Shown: positions 1 to 8,967 of the stretch, piece by piece
Numbering within the stretch: position 1 is the first letter of the stretch
Layout: every line of letters starts with the position of its first letter
Source: Ralstonia sp. UNC404CL21Col
Lineage (GTDB): Bacteria > Pseudomonadota > Gammaproteobacteria > Burkholderiales > Burkholderiaceae
NCBI RefSeq assembly: GCF_000620465.1
Contig: NZ_JIBE01000004.1
Coordinates: 1,587,835 to 1,651,834 of the forward strand
Direction: 5' to 3'
DNA: 64,000 nt
The notes under the pieces: model-generated
The model's input: only the letters and a program-made list of their open reading frames with translations
Database searches by the model: none
Told to the model about the DNA's origin: nothing
Made by a program: the position numbers and the translations under genes

Positions 1-2
1 AG

Positions 3-401
3 CGCGACGCCGTATTCGGCGTGTTCTGCCGGCGCTGGGGTGTGCCCCTTATCGACGGCGGTACGGTGCGCTTGCCGCGCATCATCGGCATGGGCCGAGC
101 GTTGGACATGATCCTGACTGGCCGCGCTGTTTCCGCTGACGAGGCGCTCGCCATGGGGCTGGCCAATCGCGTGGTCGGAATCGGCGAGTCGCTTGCCATG
201 GCGCAGAAGCTTGCCCGAGACATCGCCGCCTTCCCGCAGCAATGCATGCTGGCCGATCGGGCGTCGGCGTATGCGCAGTGGGATTTGCCGTTGGCGGCAG
301 CGCTGCAACAGGAAGGCGCGCGCGGCACGCCGATGGTGTTTGCCGAAGGGGTGGAGGGCGCCGCGCGATTTGCACGCGGTGCCGGCCGGCATGGCCAATA
401 A
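3..401 (+). CDS. Enoyl-CoA hydratase/isomerase family protein (crotonase), 3' part only
   Basis: The reading frame is open from the left edge, so the gene starts outside the window and only about 132 C-terminal codons are present. The visible part begins with the crotonase segment containing WGVPLIDGGTVRLPRIIG, followed by GRALDMILTGRAVSADEA and MGLANRVV. These are the usual blocks after the oxyanion-hole region: the LPRIIG stretch, then the helix before the 'GLVNRVV' signature. Crotonases hydrate or isomerise acyl-CoA thioesters in fatty-acid and aromatic catabolism. The N-terminal half with the first oxyanion-hole residue is not visible, so the exact reaction cannot be assigned. Confidence 0.85.
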   Translation, partial: RDAVFGVFCRRWGVPLIDGGTVRLPRIIGMGRALDMILTGRAVSADEALAMGLANRVVGIGESLAMAQKLARDIAAFPQQCMLADRASAYAQWDLPLAAALQQEGARGTPMVFAEGVEGAARFARGAGRHGQ

Positions 402-787
402 CCGAATCGCTCGCCGAGCAGGTTTTGCCCCTTAAAAAGTCAACCCGAAATCCGAGGGGGGCTTTGAGTTGACCGATTGCTGCCTTCATTCACCGCATCA
501 GCCGTTACAATTCGCGCTTTGCTGAAAATAATGGACGCAATGACGTCCAGATAATGCAAGGGTGGTGTGGGAGCTTCGTCGCGGCATACAGCGTTGCCAA
601 CGCTGTCGGCGCGCGCATCCGCGATGGGTTTGCCTCTCGCGCGGAGCGTTGCGGGCCGATCCAAATTTCCTCTGTTTTCGAATCAAGCGCGGGCCATCCC
701 GTGCCGATAGTGCCTGGGCGCTTCGCGTGAGTGCTCGAAATAATATTTTAGAAAATCAGATTTAAGAATTTTTAAGGGAGAAGTCGA
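402..787. other. 386-base intergenic stretch before the CsgG operon
   Basis: I see no convincing gene here. It holds a short inverted repeat (TGGACG/CGTCCA at 532-537 and 544-549). A clearly AT-rich stretch around 735-778 directly precedes the ribosome-binding region of the next gene. The AT-rich part probably contains the promoter of the downstream lipoprotein operon, but no pair of -35/-10 boxes is good enough to name. Confidence 0.4.
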
Positions 788-1471
788 ATGAAGCAAACCT
801 CGAAATTGATGATTGCCGGCGCCGCAGCGGTGGCACTCGGCATGCTCGGCGGGTGCGCGACCGAATCGTCGCAGGCGCTGCCGGTTGCCAAGGTGGAAAG
901 CGCGAGCCGCCCATACGCCGGCGTGCGTGCCCCGATTGCGGTGGGCAAATTCGATAACCGCTCGGCGTACATGCGCGGCGTGTTCTCGGACGGCGTGGAC
1001 CGCTTGGGCGGCCAGGCCAAGACCATCCTGATCACGCATCTGCAGCAGACGAACCGCTTCTCGGTGCTCGACCGCGACAATATGGCCGAGATCAAGCAGG
1101 AAGCCGCCATCAAGAACACCGCGCAGAAACTCAAGGGCGCCGACTACGTCATCACCGGCGACGTGACCGAGTTCGGCCGCAAGGAAACCGGCGATCAGCA
1201 ACTGTTTGGCATCCTCGGCCGCGGCAAGGAGCAGGTGGCCTACGCCAAGGTCGCGCTGAATGTGGTGAACATCTCGACGTCGGAAGTCGTGTATTCGGTG
1301 GGCGGCGCGGGCGAGTACAAGCTGTCGAACCGTGAAGTGATCGGCTTTGGCGGAACGGCCAGCTACGACTCGACGCTCAACGGCAAGGTGCTGGACCTGG
1401 CCATGCGCGAAGCGGTGAACAACCTGGTCAACGGCATCGAAAGCGGTGCCTGGAAGCCGGGCGCGCAATAA
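788..1471 (+). CDS. CsgG/HfaB-family outer-membrane lipoprotein
   Basis: This 227-residue protein has a lipoprotein signal peptide: a hydrophobic stretch at residues 7-21 ends in the lipobox LGGC, making Cys23 the acylated residue. The mature part has the CsgG-like core, with IAVGKFDNRS near residue 57, LITHLQQTNRFSVLDRDNM around 85-105 and ADYVITGDVTEFG around 120. CsgG proteins form secretion pores for curli. This shorter branch, which occurs with DUF4810 and DUF799 lipoproteins, has no settled function. A GGGAGAA ribosome-binding site precedes the ATG. It is the first gene of a three-gene operon whose members are all lipoproteins, which suggests a shared envelope complex. Confidence 0.88.
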   Translation: MKQTSKLMIAGAAAVALGMLGGCATESSQALPVAKVESASRPYAGVRAPIAVGKFDNRSAYMRGVFSDGVDRLGGQAKTILITHLQQTNRFSVLDRDNMAEIKQEAAIKNTAQKLKGADYVITGDVTEFGRKETGDQQLFGILGRGKEQVAYAKVALNVVNISTSEVVYSVGGAGEYKLSNREVIGFGGTASYDSTLNGKVLDLAMREAVNNLVNGIESGAWKPGAQ

Positions 1472-1520
1472 GCGCAGACGCAGTCAAAACAAAAACACGA
1501 AATAAGGGGTAACAACAGTC

Positions 1521-1886
1521 ATGAGCAAGGTGTTTGCGATGTGGCGCGTGGCGGCCGGTGTGGCCGTCGGGAGTGCAATGCTGGCCGGTTGCGCCGGTCC
1601 GAAGCCGCTGTACCAGTGGGAAGGCTACCAACCGCAGGTGTATCAGTACTTCAAGGGTGAAGCGAAGGAAGCCCAGGTGGCTGAGCTGGAGCGCGGCCTG
1701 GAGAAGATCAAGGCGACGAATGGCGCCGTGCCGCCGGGCTATCACGCCCAGTTGGGCATGCTGTATTCGGGCCTCGGCAAGGATGACCAGATGGTCCAGG
1801 AGTTCAATACCGAGAAGGCACTGTTTCCGGAATCGGCGACGTACATCGATTTCCTGATGAAGAACGTGAAGAAGGGGACCAACTGA
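1521..1886 (+). CDS. DUF4810 lipoprotein
   Basis: This 121-residue small lipoprotein has a signal peptide and the lipobox LAGC, with Cys at about residue 24. The mature region starts with PLYQWEGYQPQVYQYFKG and has the short helical TPR-like character of DUF4810 (a GYHAQLGMLYSGLG segment near residues 73-86). It lies 49 bases after the CsgG-like gene, and its TGA overlaps the ATG of the next gene by one base, so the two are probably translationally coupled. From family knowledge, DUF4810 proteins nearly always sit between a CsgG-like and a DUF799 protein. The biochemical role is unknown. Confidence 0.88.
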   Translation: MSKVFAMWRVAAGVAVGSAMLAGCAGPKPLYQWEGYQPQVYQYFKGEAKEAQVAELERGLEKIKATNGAVPPGYHAQLGMLYSGLGKDDQMVQEFNTEKALFPESATYIDFLMKNVKKGTN

Positions 1887-2548
1887 TGGCCAAGCGCTTT
1901 CTGAAACTGTTTGCCGCGGCCGGCGTGGTAACCCTGATGGCGGGTTGTGCTGTGCCGACCAAGAACGTCGACTATGCAGCCTTCAAGGCCAGCAAGCCGC
2001 GTTCGATCGTGGTGCTGCCGCCGCTGAATGAGTCGCCCGACGTGGGCGCTACCTACGGCATGCTCTCGCAAGTGACGGTGCCGCTGGCAGAGGCGGGTTA
2101 CTACGTACTGCCGGTCGCGCTGGTGGATGAAACCTTCCGCCAGAACGGCCTGAACACCGCAGGCGACATCCACGGCGTACCGGTGGCCAAGCTGCATGAC
2201 ATCTTCGGCGCAGATGCGGCGCTGTACATCACGGTCACGCAGTACGGCAGCAAGTACATGGTGGTGAGCAGCTCCACCGTCGTGTCGGCTGATGCCAAGC
2301 TGGTCGACCTGAAGAGCGGGCAGACGCTCTGGACGGGTCGCGCAAGCGCGTCCAACAACGAAGGCGGAAACAACTCGGGCGGCGGCCTGATCGGCATGCT
2401 GGTGTCGGCGGCGGTCAACCAGATCATCGCCAACGTGACCGACCAGGGCTACAAGGTGGCCGGCACGACGAGCGCGCGTCTGCTGTCGGCTGGGCAACCG
2501 GGCGGGTTGCTGTATGGTCCGCGCTCGCCGAAGTACGGCACGGACTAA
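1886..2548 (+). CDS. DUF799 (GNA1162-family) lipoprotein
   Basis: This 220-residue protein has a signal peptide ending in the lipobox MAGC, with acylated Cys near residue 20. The mature sequence contains SIVVLPPLNESPDVGATYG, AGYYVLPVALVDETFRQNGL, GADAALYITVTQYGSKYMV and a Gly-rich loop (GGNNSGGGLIG). All fit the DUF799 family, whose neisserial member GNA1162 was described as a surface lipoprotein. It is the third gene of the CsgG-DUF4810-DUF799 operon and starts on the stop codon of its upstream neighbour. A strong hairpin terminator follows. Confidence 0.88.
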   Translation: MAKRFLKLFAAAGVVTLMAGCAVPTKNVDYAAFKASKPRSIVVLPPLNESPDVGATYGMLSQVTVPLAEAGYYVLPVALVDETFRQNGLNTAGDIHGVPVAKLHDIFGADAALYITVTQYGSKYMVVSSSTVVSADAKLVDLKSGQTLWTGRASASNNEGGNNSGGGLIGMLVSAAVNQIIANVTDQGYKVAGTTSARLLSAGQPGGLLYGPRSPKYGTD

Positions 2549-2567
2549 GCTGCCGTCTGCCGCAAGA

Positions 2568-2603
2568 AAAAACGCCAACCAGCGCAAGCCGGTTGGCGTT
2601 TTT
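2568..2603. terminator. Bidirectional terminator between the lipoprotein operon and metE
   Basis: A perfect inverted repeat is centred on a 10-base loop. AACGCCAACC (2571-2580) pairs with GGTTGGCGTT (2591-2600), extended by three A-T pairs, with a T-run on the right and an A-run on the left. It therefore resembles an intrinsic terminator in both directions, which suits the convergent genes on either side. Confidence 0.9.
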
Positions 2604-2621
2604 CTTTGGTGCTATCGACTT

Positions 2622-4952
2622 TTAAGCCGTTGCACCTTCGTCCTGCGTCGCCTTGCTCCCCGCATGCAGCGCATTGGCATGCTTGGCGCGCAAGCGGCGC
2701 GTGGCTTCCACCATGCCTTGCAGTGCCGCTTCCACTTCCGGCCAGCCGCGCGTCTTCAGGCCGCAGTCGGGGTTGACCCACAGGCGTTGCACCGGCACAA
2801 CCTGGGCGGCCTTGTCGAGCAGCGCTTCCATTTCTTCCACACGCGGCACGCGCGGCGAATGGATGTCGTACACGCCCGGCCCAATCTCGTTCGGGTACGC
2901 AAACTCCCCAAATGCGTCGAGCAGTTCCATGTTCGAACGCGAGGTCTCGATGGTGATCACGTCGGCATCCATTGACGCGATGGCCGGCAGGATGTCGTTG
3001 AACTCCGAATAGCACATGTGCGTGTGGATCTGCGTGTCGTTACGCACGCCGGAAGCCGACACGCGGAACGCACGCGCCGCCCATTCCAGGTAGCCCGGCA
3101 CATCGGCGGCGCGCAACGGCAGGCCTTCGCGGAAAGCCGGCTCGTCGATCTGGATGGCGGCAATGCCGGCGGCTTCCAGATCGCACACTTCGTCGCGCAA
3201 GGCCAGGGCGATCTGCAGTGCGGTCTGCTCGCGCGGCTGGTCGTCGCGCACGAACGACCACTGCAGCATCGTCACCGGGCCGGTCAGCATGCCCTTCATC
3301 GGCTTGGTGGTCAGGCTTTGTGCGTACTTGGACCACTCGACCGTCATCGCTTCCGGGCGATACACGTCGCCGTAGATCACGGGCGGCTTTACGCAGCGCG
3401 AGCCGTAGCTCTGCACCCAGCCGTTGGCGGTGAAGGCGTAGCCCCACAGCAGTTCGCCGAAGTATTCGACCATGTCGTTGCGCTCGGCTTCTCCGTGCAC
3501 GAGCATGTCGAGGCCGAGCGCTTCCTGGCGGCGCACGACGTCGGTAATTTCGGCGCGCATGCGTTGCAGGTAGTCCAGCGCGGGGAGTTCGCCGCGCTTG
3601 TGTTGCGCGCGCGCCTGGCGAATCTCGGCCGTCTGCGGGAACGAGCCGATGGTGGTGGTCGGCAGCAGCGGCAGGTTCAGGCGGGCTTGCTGTGCTTCTG
3701 CGCGGTCGGCGTAAGGTGCGGCGCGTTCTGCATCTTCTGCGCGGATCGCGGCGACGCGCTTCTTGACGCCAGCGTTGTGCACGCGGCGGGATTGGGTGCG
3801 CGAGGCGATGGCCGCGCGGTTCTCATCCAGCGCCTTCTGCACGGCGGCGGGACCTTCGACCAGCGCGAGCTTGAGGATCGCCAGTTCGTCCAGCTTCTGG
3901 CGCGCGAAGGCCAGCCAGCCTTTGAGTTCGTCATCGAGCTTGGTTTCGGCGGACAAGTCCACCGGCACATGCAGCAGCGAGCAGCTCGGCGCGACCCACA
4001 GGCGATCGCCAAAGGCTTCGGCCAGCGGCGCCACGCGTTCAAGAACGCGTGCGAGATCGGAGCGCCAGATGTTGCGGCCGTCGACCACGCCAACGGAGAG
4101 CACCTTGTCTGCGGGCCACGGTGCGAACGCGCCCAGCTGTTCCGGTGCTCGCACGAGATCCAGGTGCACGCCATCGACCGGCAGGGATTTGATCAATGCA
4201 GCGTGGTGGGACGCAGCTTCGAAGTACGTCGCCAGCAGCAGCTTCGGGCCGTTGGCAGCGACCAGCGCCTGGTAAGCGGGGCCGAATGCGTCTACCCAGG
4301 CTTGCGGCAGATCCAGCACCAGCGCCGGTTCGTCGATCTGCACCCATTCCACATTCAGCGCGGCCAGGCGCTGCAGCACAGCCGCGTAGGCCTGAAGCAC
4401 TTGCGGCAGCAGTGCGAGCTTGTCGGTCAAGCCGTTGCGCGCCTTGGCCAGATGCAGGAACGTGACCGGCCCGATGAGTGCCACCTTCACGCGGTGCCCC
4501 GCGGCCTGTGCCTCGCGCACTTCGTCGAACAACCATTCGGTGCCTTGGCCCCATTGCCGATCGAGGAGGTCGGGCGTCAGTTCAGGCACGAGGTAGTGGT
4601 AATTCGTGTCGAACCACTTCGTCATTTCCATGGCCGCGTGGTCGGCATTGCCGCGGGCGAGCACGAACGATTGCGCCAGCGTCAGCTGCGCGGCGTCAAA
4701 GCCGTAGCGTGTGGGAATGGCGCCGAGCAGGGCGGCCGTCTGCAGCACCTGGTCGTACCAGGCGAAATCGCCCACGGTTACAAAGTCGAGGCCGGCGTCG
4801 CGCTGGGCAGTCCAGTGGCGCTCGCGCAGGGCACGGCCGGTGGCACGCAGGTCGTCTTCGGACGAGGCGCCTTTCCAGAACGATTCGAGCGCGAACTTCA
4901 GCTCGCGTTGCGCGCCGATGCGCGGGTAGCCGAGGGTGTGGATGGTCGTCAT
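2622..4952 (-). CDS. metE: Cobalamin-independent methionine synthase
   Basis: This 776-residue protein transfers the methyl group of 5-methyltetrahydropteroyl-triglutamate to homocysteine to make methionine in the cytoplasm. It starts with the typical [19 protein letters not shown] and has both halves of the duplicated barrel. The zinc site is intact: His645 and Cys647 in [11 protein letters not shown] and Cys730 in [10 protein letters not shown]. These match the E. coli ligands His641, Cys643 and Cys726 with a constant offset of four. It is transcribed away from metR, and the shared 124-base region holds an exact MetR box. Regulation by MetR with homocysteine as co-effector is expected from the family. 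Confidence 0.98.
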   Translation of the reverse strand: MTTIHTLGYPRIGAQRELKFALESFWKGASSEDDLRATGRALRERHWTAQRDAGLDFVTVGDFAWYDQVLQTAALLGAIPTRYGFDAAQLTLAQSFVLARGNADHAAMEMTKWFDTNYHYLVPELTPDLLDRQWGQGTEWLFDEVREAQAAGHRVKVALIGPVTFLHLAKARNGLTDKLALLPQVLQAYAAVLQRLAALNVEWVQIDEPALVLDLPQAWVDAFGPAYQALVAANGPKLLLATYFEAASHHAALIKSLPVDGVHLDLVRAPEQLGAFAPWPADKVLSVGVVDGRNIWRSDLARVLERVAPLAEAFGDRLWVAPSCSLLHVPVDLSAETKLDDELKGWLAFARQKLDELAILKLALVEGPAAVQKALDENRAAIASRTQSRRVHNAGVKKRVAAIRAEDAERAAPYADRAEAQQARLNLPLLPTTTIGSFPQTAEIRQARAQHKRGELPALDYLQRMRAEITDVVRRQEALGLDMLVHGEAERNDMVEYFGELLWGYAFTANGWVQSYGSRCVKPPVIYGDVYRPEAMTVEWSKYAQSLTTKPMKGMLTGPVTMLQWSFVRDDQPREQTALQIALALRDEVCDLEAAGIAAIQIDEPAFREGLPLRAADVPGYLEWAARAFRVSASGVRNDTQIHTHMCYSEFNDILPAIASMDADVITIETSRSNMELLDAFGEFAYPNEIGPGVYDIHSPRVPRVEEMEALLDKAAQVVPVQRLWVNPDCGLKTRGWPEVEAALQGMVEATRRLRAKHANALHAGSKATQDEGATA

Positions 4953-5012
4953 AGTGGTCGCAGGAGAGGCGATTCGGTTTTCAGTCCAGCGATGATCGGC
5001 GACCCGTTGTCA

Positions 5013-5055
5013 TGAATCAAATGATATTATTTTCGATAACGTTGAATGAGATTCA
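5013..5055. promoter_or_regulatory. MetR-binding region between metE and metR
   Basis: TGAATGAGATTCA at 5043-5055 is an exact match to the MetR consensus TGAA-N5-TTCA. A second, degenerate copy (TGAATCAAATGAT) lies at 5013-5025 inside a short AT-rich stretch. The pair sits in the divergent metE/metR promoter region, as in enterobacteria, where MetR activates metE and represses itself. The 13-mer is seen directly; its function is inferred from the family. Confidence 0.75.
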
Positions 5056-5076
5056 TAGATTGGAAATCGCACGAAC

Positions 5077-5994
5077 ATGCTCGAAATCCGCCATCTGCGC
5101 ACGCTGATCGCCCTGGCCGACGGTGGCTCCGTCTCGCGCGCCGCCGAGCGGCTGCACCTCACGCAATCGGCGCTGTCGCATCAATTGCGCGCGCTGGAGT
5201 CGCACTATGGGTTGGCCGTCGTCCGCCGCAAGGGCCAGACGGTGGAATTGACCGAAGCCGGCGAGCGCATGCTGGAACTCGCGCAAAAGGTCGTCGCCGA
5301 CATCCAGACCGCCGAGCGCGACCTTGAACGCATCAAGGGCCGCGCGGCCGGCACGCTCCGTATCGCGCTGGAATGCCACACCTGCTTTGACTGGCTGATG
5401 CCCGTGATGGACGCCTTCCGCCAGCGCTGGCCGGAAGTGGAGATGGACCTCGTGTCGGGTTTCCACACCGATCCGCTCGCCCTGCTCAAGGACGGCCGCG
5501 CCGACGTCATCATCGGCTCCGACGCCAAGATGCGGCGCGGCGTGGTATTTGCGCCGCTGTTCCGCTTCGAGATCCTCGCCGTGCTGCCCGTTGACCACGC
5601 GCTGCGCAACAAGAAGTGGCTGGAGGCGAAGGACTTTACGGACCAGACGCTCATCACCTACCCCGTGCCCGAAGAGCGCATCGATCTGATCCGCCAGGTG
5701 CTGACACCGGCCGGCATCGCATTCAACCGCCGCACGGCGGAGCTGACCATCGCCGTGCTGCAGCTCGTTGCCAGCCGCCGCGGGCTGGCCGCGCTGCCGA
5801 GCTGGGGCATCAAGAATTACGTCGATTACGAATACGTGGTGGCCAAGCGTGTCGGCAAGGAAGGCCTGTGGAGCGATCTCTACGCCGCCATGACGCGCGA
5901 CTATGCGCAGGCGCCGTTTGCGCAGGACTTTATCGAGACGGCCAAGTCGATCTGCTTTGCGCAGTTGCCGGGCTTGATGCCGCTGGAAGCGTAA
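5077..5994 (+). CDS. metR: LysR-type regulator of methionine synthesis, MetR
   Basis: This 305-residue protein begins with a LysR winged helix-turn-helix (MLEIRHLRTLIALADGG, then SRAAERLHLTQSALSHQLRALE at about residues 19-40). A co-effector-binding domain follows. The sequence LECHTCFDWLMPVMDAFRQR and the position opposite metE identify it as MetR rather than a generic LysR protein. MetR responds to homocysteine and controls metE and other methionine genes. The start chosen is the first ATG of the conserved N-terminus. Its 3' end meets the stop codon of a second, convergent LysR gene with no gap. Confidence 0.94.
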   Translation: MLEIRHLRTLIALADGGSVSRAAERLHLTQSALSHQLRALESHYGLAVVRRKGQTVELTEAGERMLELAQKVVADIQTAERDLERIKGRAAGTLRIALECHTCFDWLMPVMDAFRQRWPEVEMDLVSGFHTDPLALLKDGRADVIIGSDAKMRRGVVFAPLFRFEILAVLPVDHALRNKKWLEAKDFTDQTLITYPVPEERIDLIRQVLTPAGIAFNRRTAELTIAVLQLVASRRGLAALPSWGIKNYVDYEYVVAKRVGKEGLWSDLYAAMTRDYAQAPFAQDFIETAKSICFAQLPGLMPLEA

Positions 5995-6915
5995 TCAGGC
6001 GTGCCCCTTGCGGGGCAAGCGCGGCAACTTGCCTTGCAGGCCGTCTTTCAGGAAGTCCAGCAAGTGCCGCGTCGCGAGTGTCCGGTATCGACTCGGCATT
6101 GCCAGCATGTAAAGGCGGCTGCCAAACACGCTGAACCGATACGCGGGCAGCACGCGTTTGACGTGGCCGTCGCGCAGATCATCGGCCGCGGCGTAATAGG
6201 GCAGGATTCCCAGCCCATTGCCCGAACGCACGGCGGCTTGCAGGAACAGGTAGTTGTCGGACGAGACGCCCGGGTCCAGCGTCACGAGTGTCCGCTCATC
6301 GCCCAGTTGCGCCGACAGCCGCAACGGTTGTCCGACCGCCGGCGCGCTGACGATGGTGTGGGCTGCGAGCGCGTCGAGTGTTTTCGGCACGCCATGCACG
6401 GCCAGGTAGTCCGGCGCGGCGCACAGCACCCAGTCGACTTCATCGAGCAGCGTGGCGACCAGCGATTCCGGTGGGTTGGAAACGATGCGCAGCGCCACGT
6501 CGACGTCCTCGCTAATGAGATCGGACACCCGGTTGTCGAACCGCACATCCAGCCGGATATCCGGATACGCCCGCTTGAAGGCCACCAGCAGCGGCGAGAC
6601 CAGCAAATGCCCCAACCCCGTCGGCACCGACAGCCGCACGCTGCCTTGCAGCGATTTGCCGAGCGACGAGACCAGCGCGTCGGCGGCGGCCATTTCGCGC
6701 AGGATGCTGCGGCCGTGTTCGTAGATGCCGGCGCCCACCTCCGTGGGCTCCACGCGGCGCGTGGTCCGGCGCAGCAGTTGCACGCCCAGTGCGCGCTCAA
6801 ACGCCTTCAGCCGGTGGCTCACGTTCGAGCGCGTGGTCTGCAGCCGGCGTGCCGCCGCCGACAGGTTGCCCGCGTCGACGATTTCCACGAACAGCTTGAG
6901 CGCATTGAGATCCAT
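5995..6915 (-). CDS. LysR-family transcriptional regulator
   Basis: This is a 306-residue LysR regulator. The start is MDLNALKLFVEIVDAGNLSA; a much longer upstream extension in the same frame is antisense to the acyl-CoA dehydrogenase gene and is not used. The HTH recognition segment is SAAARRLQTTRSNVSHRLKAFE, of the variant with RSNVS/H seen in the CrgA/AaeR-like group, and the substrate-binding domain starts near residue 90 (GSVRLSVPTGLGHLLVSPLL). It is divergent from the acyl-CoA dehydrogenase gene with 112 bases between start codons, so that enzyme is its most likely target. The effector is not predictable. Confidence 0.9.
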   Translation of the reverse strand: MDLNALKLFVEIVDAGNLSAAARRLQTTRSNVSHRLKAFERALGVQLLRRTTRRVEPTEVGAGIYEHGRSILREMAAADALVSSLGKSLQGSVRLSVPTGLGHLLVSPLLVAFKRAYPDIRLDVRFDNRVSDLISEDVDVALRIVSNPPESLVATLLDEVDWVLCAAPDYLAVHGVPKTLDALAAHTIVSAPAVGQPLRLSAQLGDERTLVTLDPGVSSDNYLFLQAAVRSGNGLGILPYYAAADDLRDGHVKRVLPAYRFSVFGSRLYMLAMPSRYRTLATRHLLDFLKDGLQGKLPRLPRKGHA

Positions 6916-7027
6916 GACGGCCCGCCAGATTGGTGAATGAGACTCGACATTCTGTTGATGCCGGTCCGGATTGTCAAAACGTCCCAACCCGGTAACATCG
7001 GCCGGAATATCCTCAGGAATCAGCGAC

Positions 7028-8185
7028 ATGGCGCTCGACGACGAATCCTTCGGCCTGCTGCAGCAATCGGTGCAGCGCTTCATCCAGGAACGGCTCATGC
7101 CGGCGGAAAACATCCTCGAGGAAGAGGATGACGTGCCCGCCGACATCGTTGCCGACATGAAAGAGATGGGCCTGTTCGGCCTGTCGATTCCGGAGGAGTA
7201 CGGCGGCATTGGCCTGGCAATGGCCCAGGAATGCGAGGTGGTGTATGACCTCGGGCATACGGCGCTGGCCTTCCGTTCGGTGTTCGGCACCAACGTCGGC
7301 ATCGGATCGCAGGGCATCCTGATGGACGGCACCGATGCGCAGAAGGCCGATTACCTGCCGCGCATCGCCAGTGGCGAACTGGTCATCTCGTTTGCGCTGA
7401 CGGAACCGAACGCCGGTTCGGACGCCGCATCGCTGCAGACGCGCGCCACGCTCGACGGCGATCACTACGTCATCAATGGCACCAAGCGCTTCATCACCAA
7501 CGCGCCGCGCGCCGGGGCCTTCACGCTGATGGCGCGCACGGGCAGCGAAGGCGCGGGCGGCATTTCCGCCTTCATCGTGCCGGCCGATACGCCGGGCATC
7601 ACGCTCGGCAAGCCCGACAGGAAGATGGGCCAGCGCGGCACCAAGACGTGCGATGTCATGCTCGATAACGTGCGCGTGCCGGCGGCCAACATCATTGGCG
7701 GCGTGGCGGGGCAGGGCTTCAAGACGGCGATGAAGGTGCTGGACCGCGGCCGCCTGCACATCTCGGCGCTGGCATGCGGCATGGCGCACCGGCTGCTGAC
7801 CGACGCAGTGGCCTACGCCAAGGAGCGCAAGCAGTTCGGCCAGTCCATCGCAGACTTTCAGTTGATCCAGGCCATGCTGGCCGACAGCCAGGCGGAGCTG
7901 TACGCCGGCATGTCGATGGTGCGCGACTGCGCGCGCCGCTACGACGCCAAGCCCATCGGAAAACAGGACCACGAAATCAGCATGCTGGCGTCCTGCACCA
8001 AGATGTTCTGCACCGAGATGGTCGGTCGCGTGGCGGACCGTGCGGTGCAGATTCACGGTGGCGCGGGCTACATTGCCGAGTACAAGGCCGAGCGCTTCTA
8101 TCGCGATGTGCGTCTGCTGCGCCTGTACGAAGGCACCACGCAGATCCAGCAGCTCATCATCGCCAAGAACCTGCTGCGCGACTAG
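7028..8185 (+). CDS. Acyl-CoA dehydrogenase
   Basis: This 385-residue FAD flavoenzyme introduces the alpha-beta double bond in acyl-CoA and passes electrons to ETF. The ATG at 7028 follows an AGGAAT ribosome-binding site and gives the normal family length; an in-frame TTG further upstream is not needed. Visible motifs are ALTEPNAGSDA (FAD/substrate loop, about residue 123), DRGRLHISALACG, QIHGGAGY and LYEGTTQIQ with the catalytic base Glu368. Chain-length or branch specificity cannot be read from sequence. It is controlled, by position, by the divergent LysR gene. The partial crotonase at the window's left edge is too far away to form one operon with it. Confidence 0.93.
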   Translation: MALDDESFGLLQQSVQRFIQERLMPAENILEEEDDVPADIVADMKEMGLFGLSIPEEYGGIGLAMAQECEVVYDLGHTALAFRSVFGTNVGIGSQGILMDGTDAQKADYLPRIASGELVISFALTEPNAGSDAASLQTRATLDGDHYVINGTKRFITNAPRAGAFTLMARTGSEGAGGISAFIVPADTPGITLGKPDRKMGQRGTKTCDVMLDNVRVPAANIIGGVAGQGFKTAMKVLDRGRLHISALACGMAHRLLTDAVAYAKERKQFGQSIADFQLIQAMLADSQAELYAGMSMVRDCARRYDAKPIGKQDHEISMLASCTKMFCTEMVGRVADRAVQIHGGAGYIAEYKAERFYRDVRLLRLYEGTTQIQQLIIAKNLLRD

Positions 8186-8210
8186 GCTGGCCCTAACAAT
8201 CTGCCGGAAT

Positions 8211-8231
8211 GTGGCTCTGTTTTGGAGCCAC
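8211..8231 (+). terminator. Hairpin after the acyl-CoA dehydrogenase gene
   Basis: GTGGCTC (8211-8217) pairs with GAGCCAC (8225-8231) around a 7-base loop, 26 bases after the stop codon. There is no T-run, so it may be a weak or factor-assisted terminator. Confidence 0.45.
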
Positions 8232-8289
8232 GTTCTGGTTCAGAATGGGCGCTTTCCTGTTCGATTGCACGATCGTTGCCGGAGTCGCC

Positions 8290-8928
8290 ATGTACATCCC
8301 CGCCCACTTTGAAGAATCGCGTCCTGACGCGTTGCACGATCTGATCGCGCAGAATCCGTTCGGAACGCTCGTCACGCATGGCGAGCAGGGGCTGGATGCG
8401 AACCACATTCCGTTCTTGCTGCTGCCCGAAGAGGGCCAGCTTGGCGTGCTGCATGCCCACGTGGCGCGCGCCAACCCGGTGTGGAAAGACGTCGCCAACG
8501 GCGATGAGGTGCTGGTCATCTTCCGCGCGGGCGATGCGTACATTTCACCGACGTGGTATCCGAGCAAGCACGAGCACCACAAGGATGTGCCGACCTGGAA
8601 CTACCGCGTGGTGCATGCGCATGGCCGCATCACCGTGCGTGACGACGAACGTTTCGTGCGCGGCGTGGTGGCTCGCCTAACGCGCACGCATGAGGCTTCG
8701 CAGCCTAAGCCGTGGAAGATGTCGGACGCGCCTGCCGACTACATCGATGACTTGCTGAAGGTGATTGTCGGCATCGAGATCGAGATCACGCGCCTTGAGG
8801 GCAAGCTCAAGCTCGGCCAGAACCGGGAAGCGCGCGATGCACGCGGCGCCGGCGAGGCGCTCAAGGCCAGCGGCGCGCATGTCGTCGGTGACGCGATGCT
8901 CGCTGCGCTGGCGGCAAAGACGGAATGA
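8290..8928 (+). CDS. PaiB-family FMN-binding protein
   Basis: This 212-residue protein is of the PaiB/'FMN-binding negative transcriptional regulator' family, which has a flavin-reductase-like split-barrel fold. Diagnostic stretches are MYIPAHFEESRPDALHDLI, NPFGTLVTHGEQGLDANHIP, GDAYISPTWYPSKHEHHKDV and VPTWNYRVVHAHG. The start at 8290 is chosen because GGAG lies 5 bases upstream and the MYIPxHF beginning is conserved; a 27-codon upstream extension overlaps the hairpin and is unlikely. The B. subtilis member was linked to control of sporulation and degradative enzymes, but most bacterial members have no known role. It stands alone here. Confidence 0.88.
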   Translation: MYIPAHFEESRPDALHDLIAQNPFGTLVTHGEQGLDANHIPFLLLPEEGQLGVLHAHVARANPVWKDVANGDEVLVIFRAGDAYISPTWYPSKHEHHKDVPTWNYRVVHAHGRITVRDDERFVRGVVARLTRTHEASQPKPWKMSDAPADYIDDLLKVIVGIEIEITRLEGKLKLGQNREARDARGAGEALKASGAHVVGDAMLAALAAKTE

Positions 8929-8931
8929 TGC

Positions 8932-8958
8932 GAGCAGCGGACTCTTAATCCGCTGCTC
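8932..8958. terminator. Bidirectional terminator between the paiB-like gene and fahA
   Basis: A perfect 10-bp stem, GAGCAGCGGA (8932-8941) with TCCGCTGCTC (8949-8958), encloses the 7-base loop CTCTTAA. It lies between two convergent genes, 4 bases after one stop and 10 before the other. Confidence 0.8.
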
Positions 8959-8967
8959 CACACCGCA

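Noticed and set aside
3018..5015. 665-codon open frame antisense to metE
   Set aside because: It is the shadow of metE in high-GC DNA; the product has no domain signature and covers a certain gene.
5995..7332. 445-codon version of the LysR gene
   Set aside because: The first 139 codons are antisense to the acyl-CoA dehydrogenase and have no family match; the conserved LysR start is at 6915.
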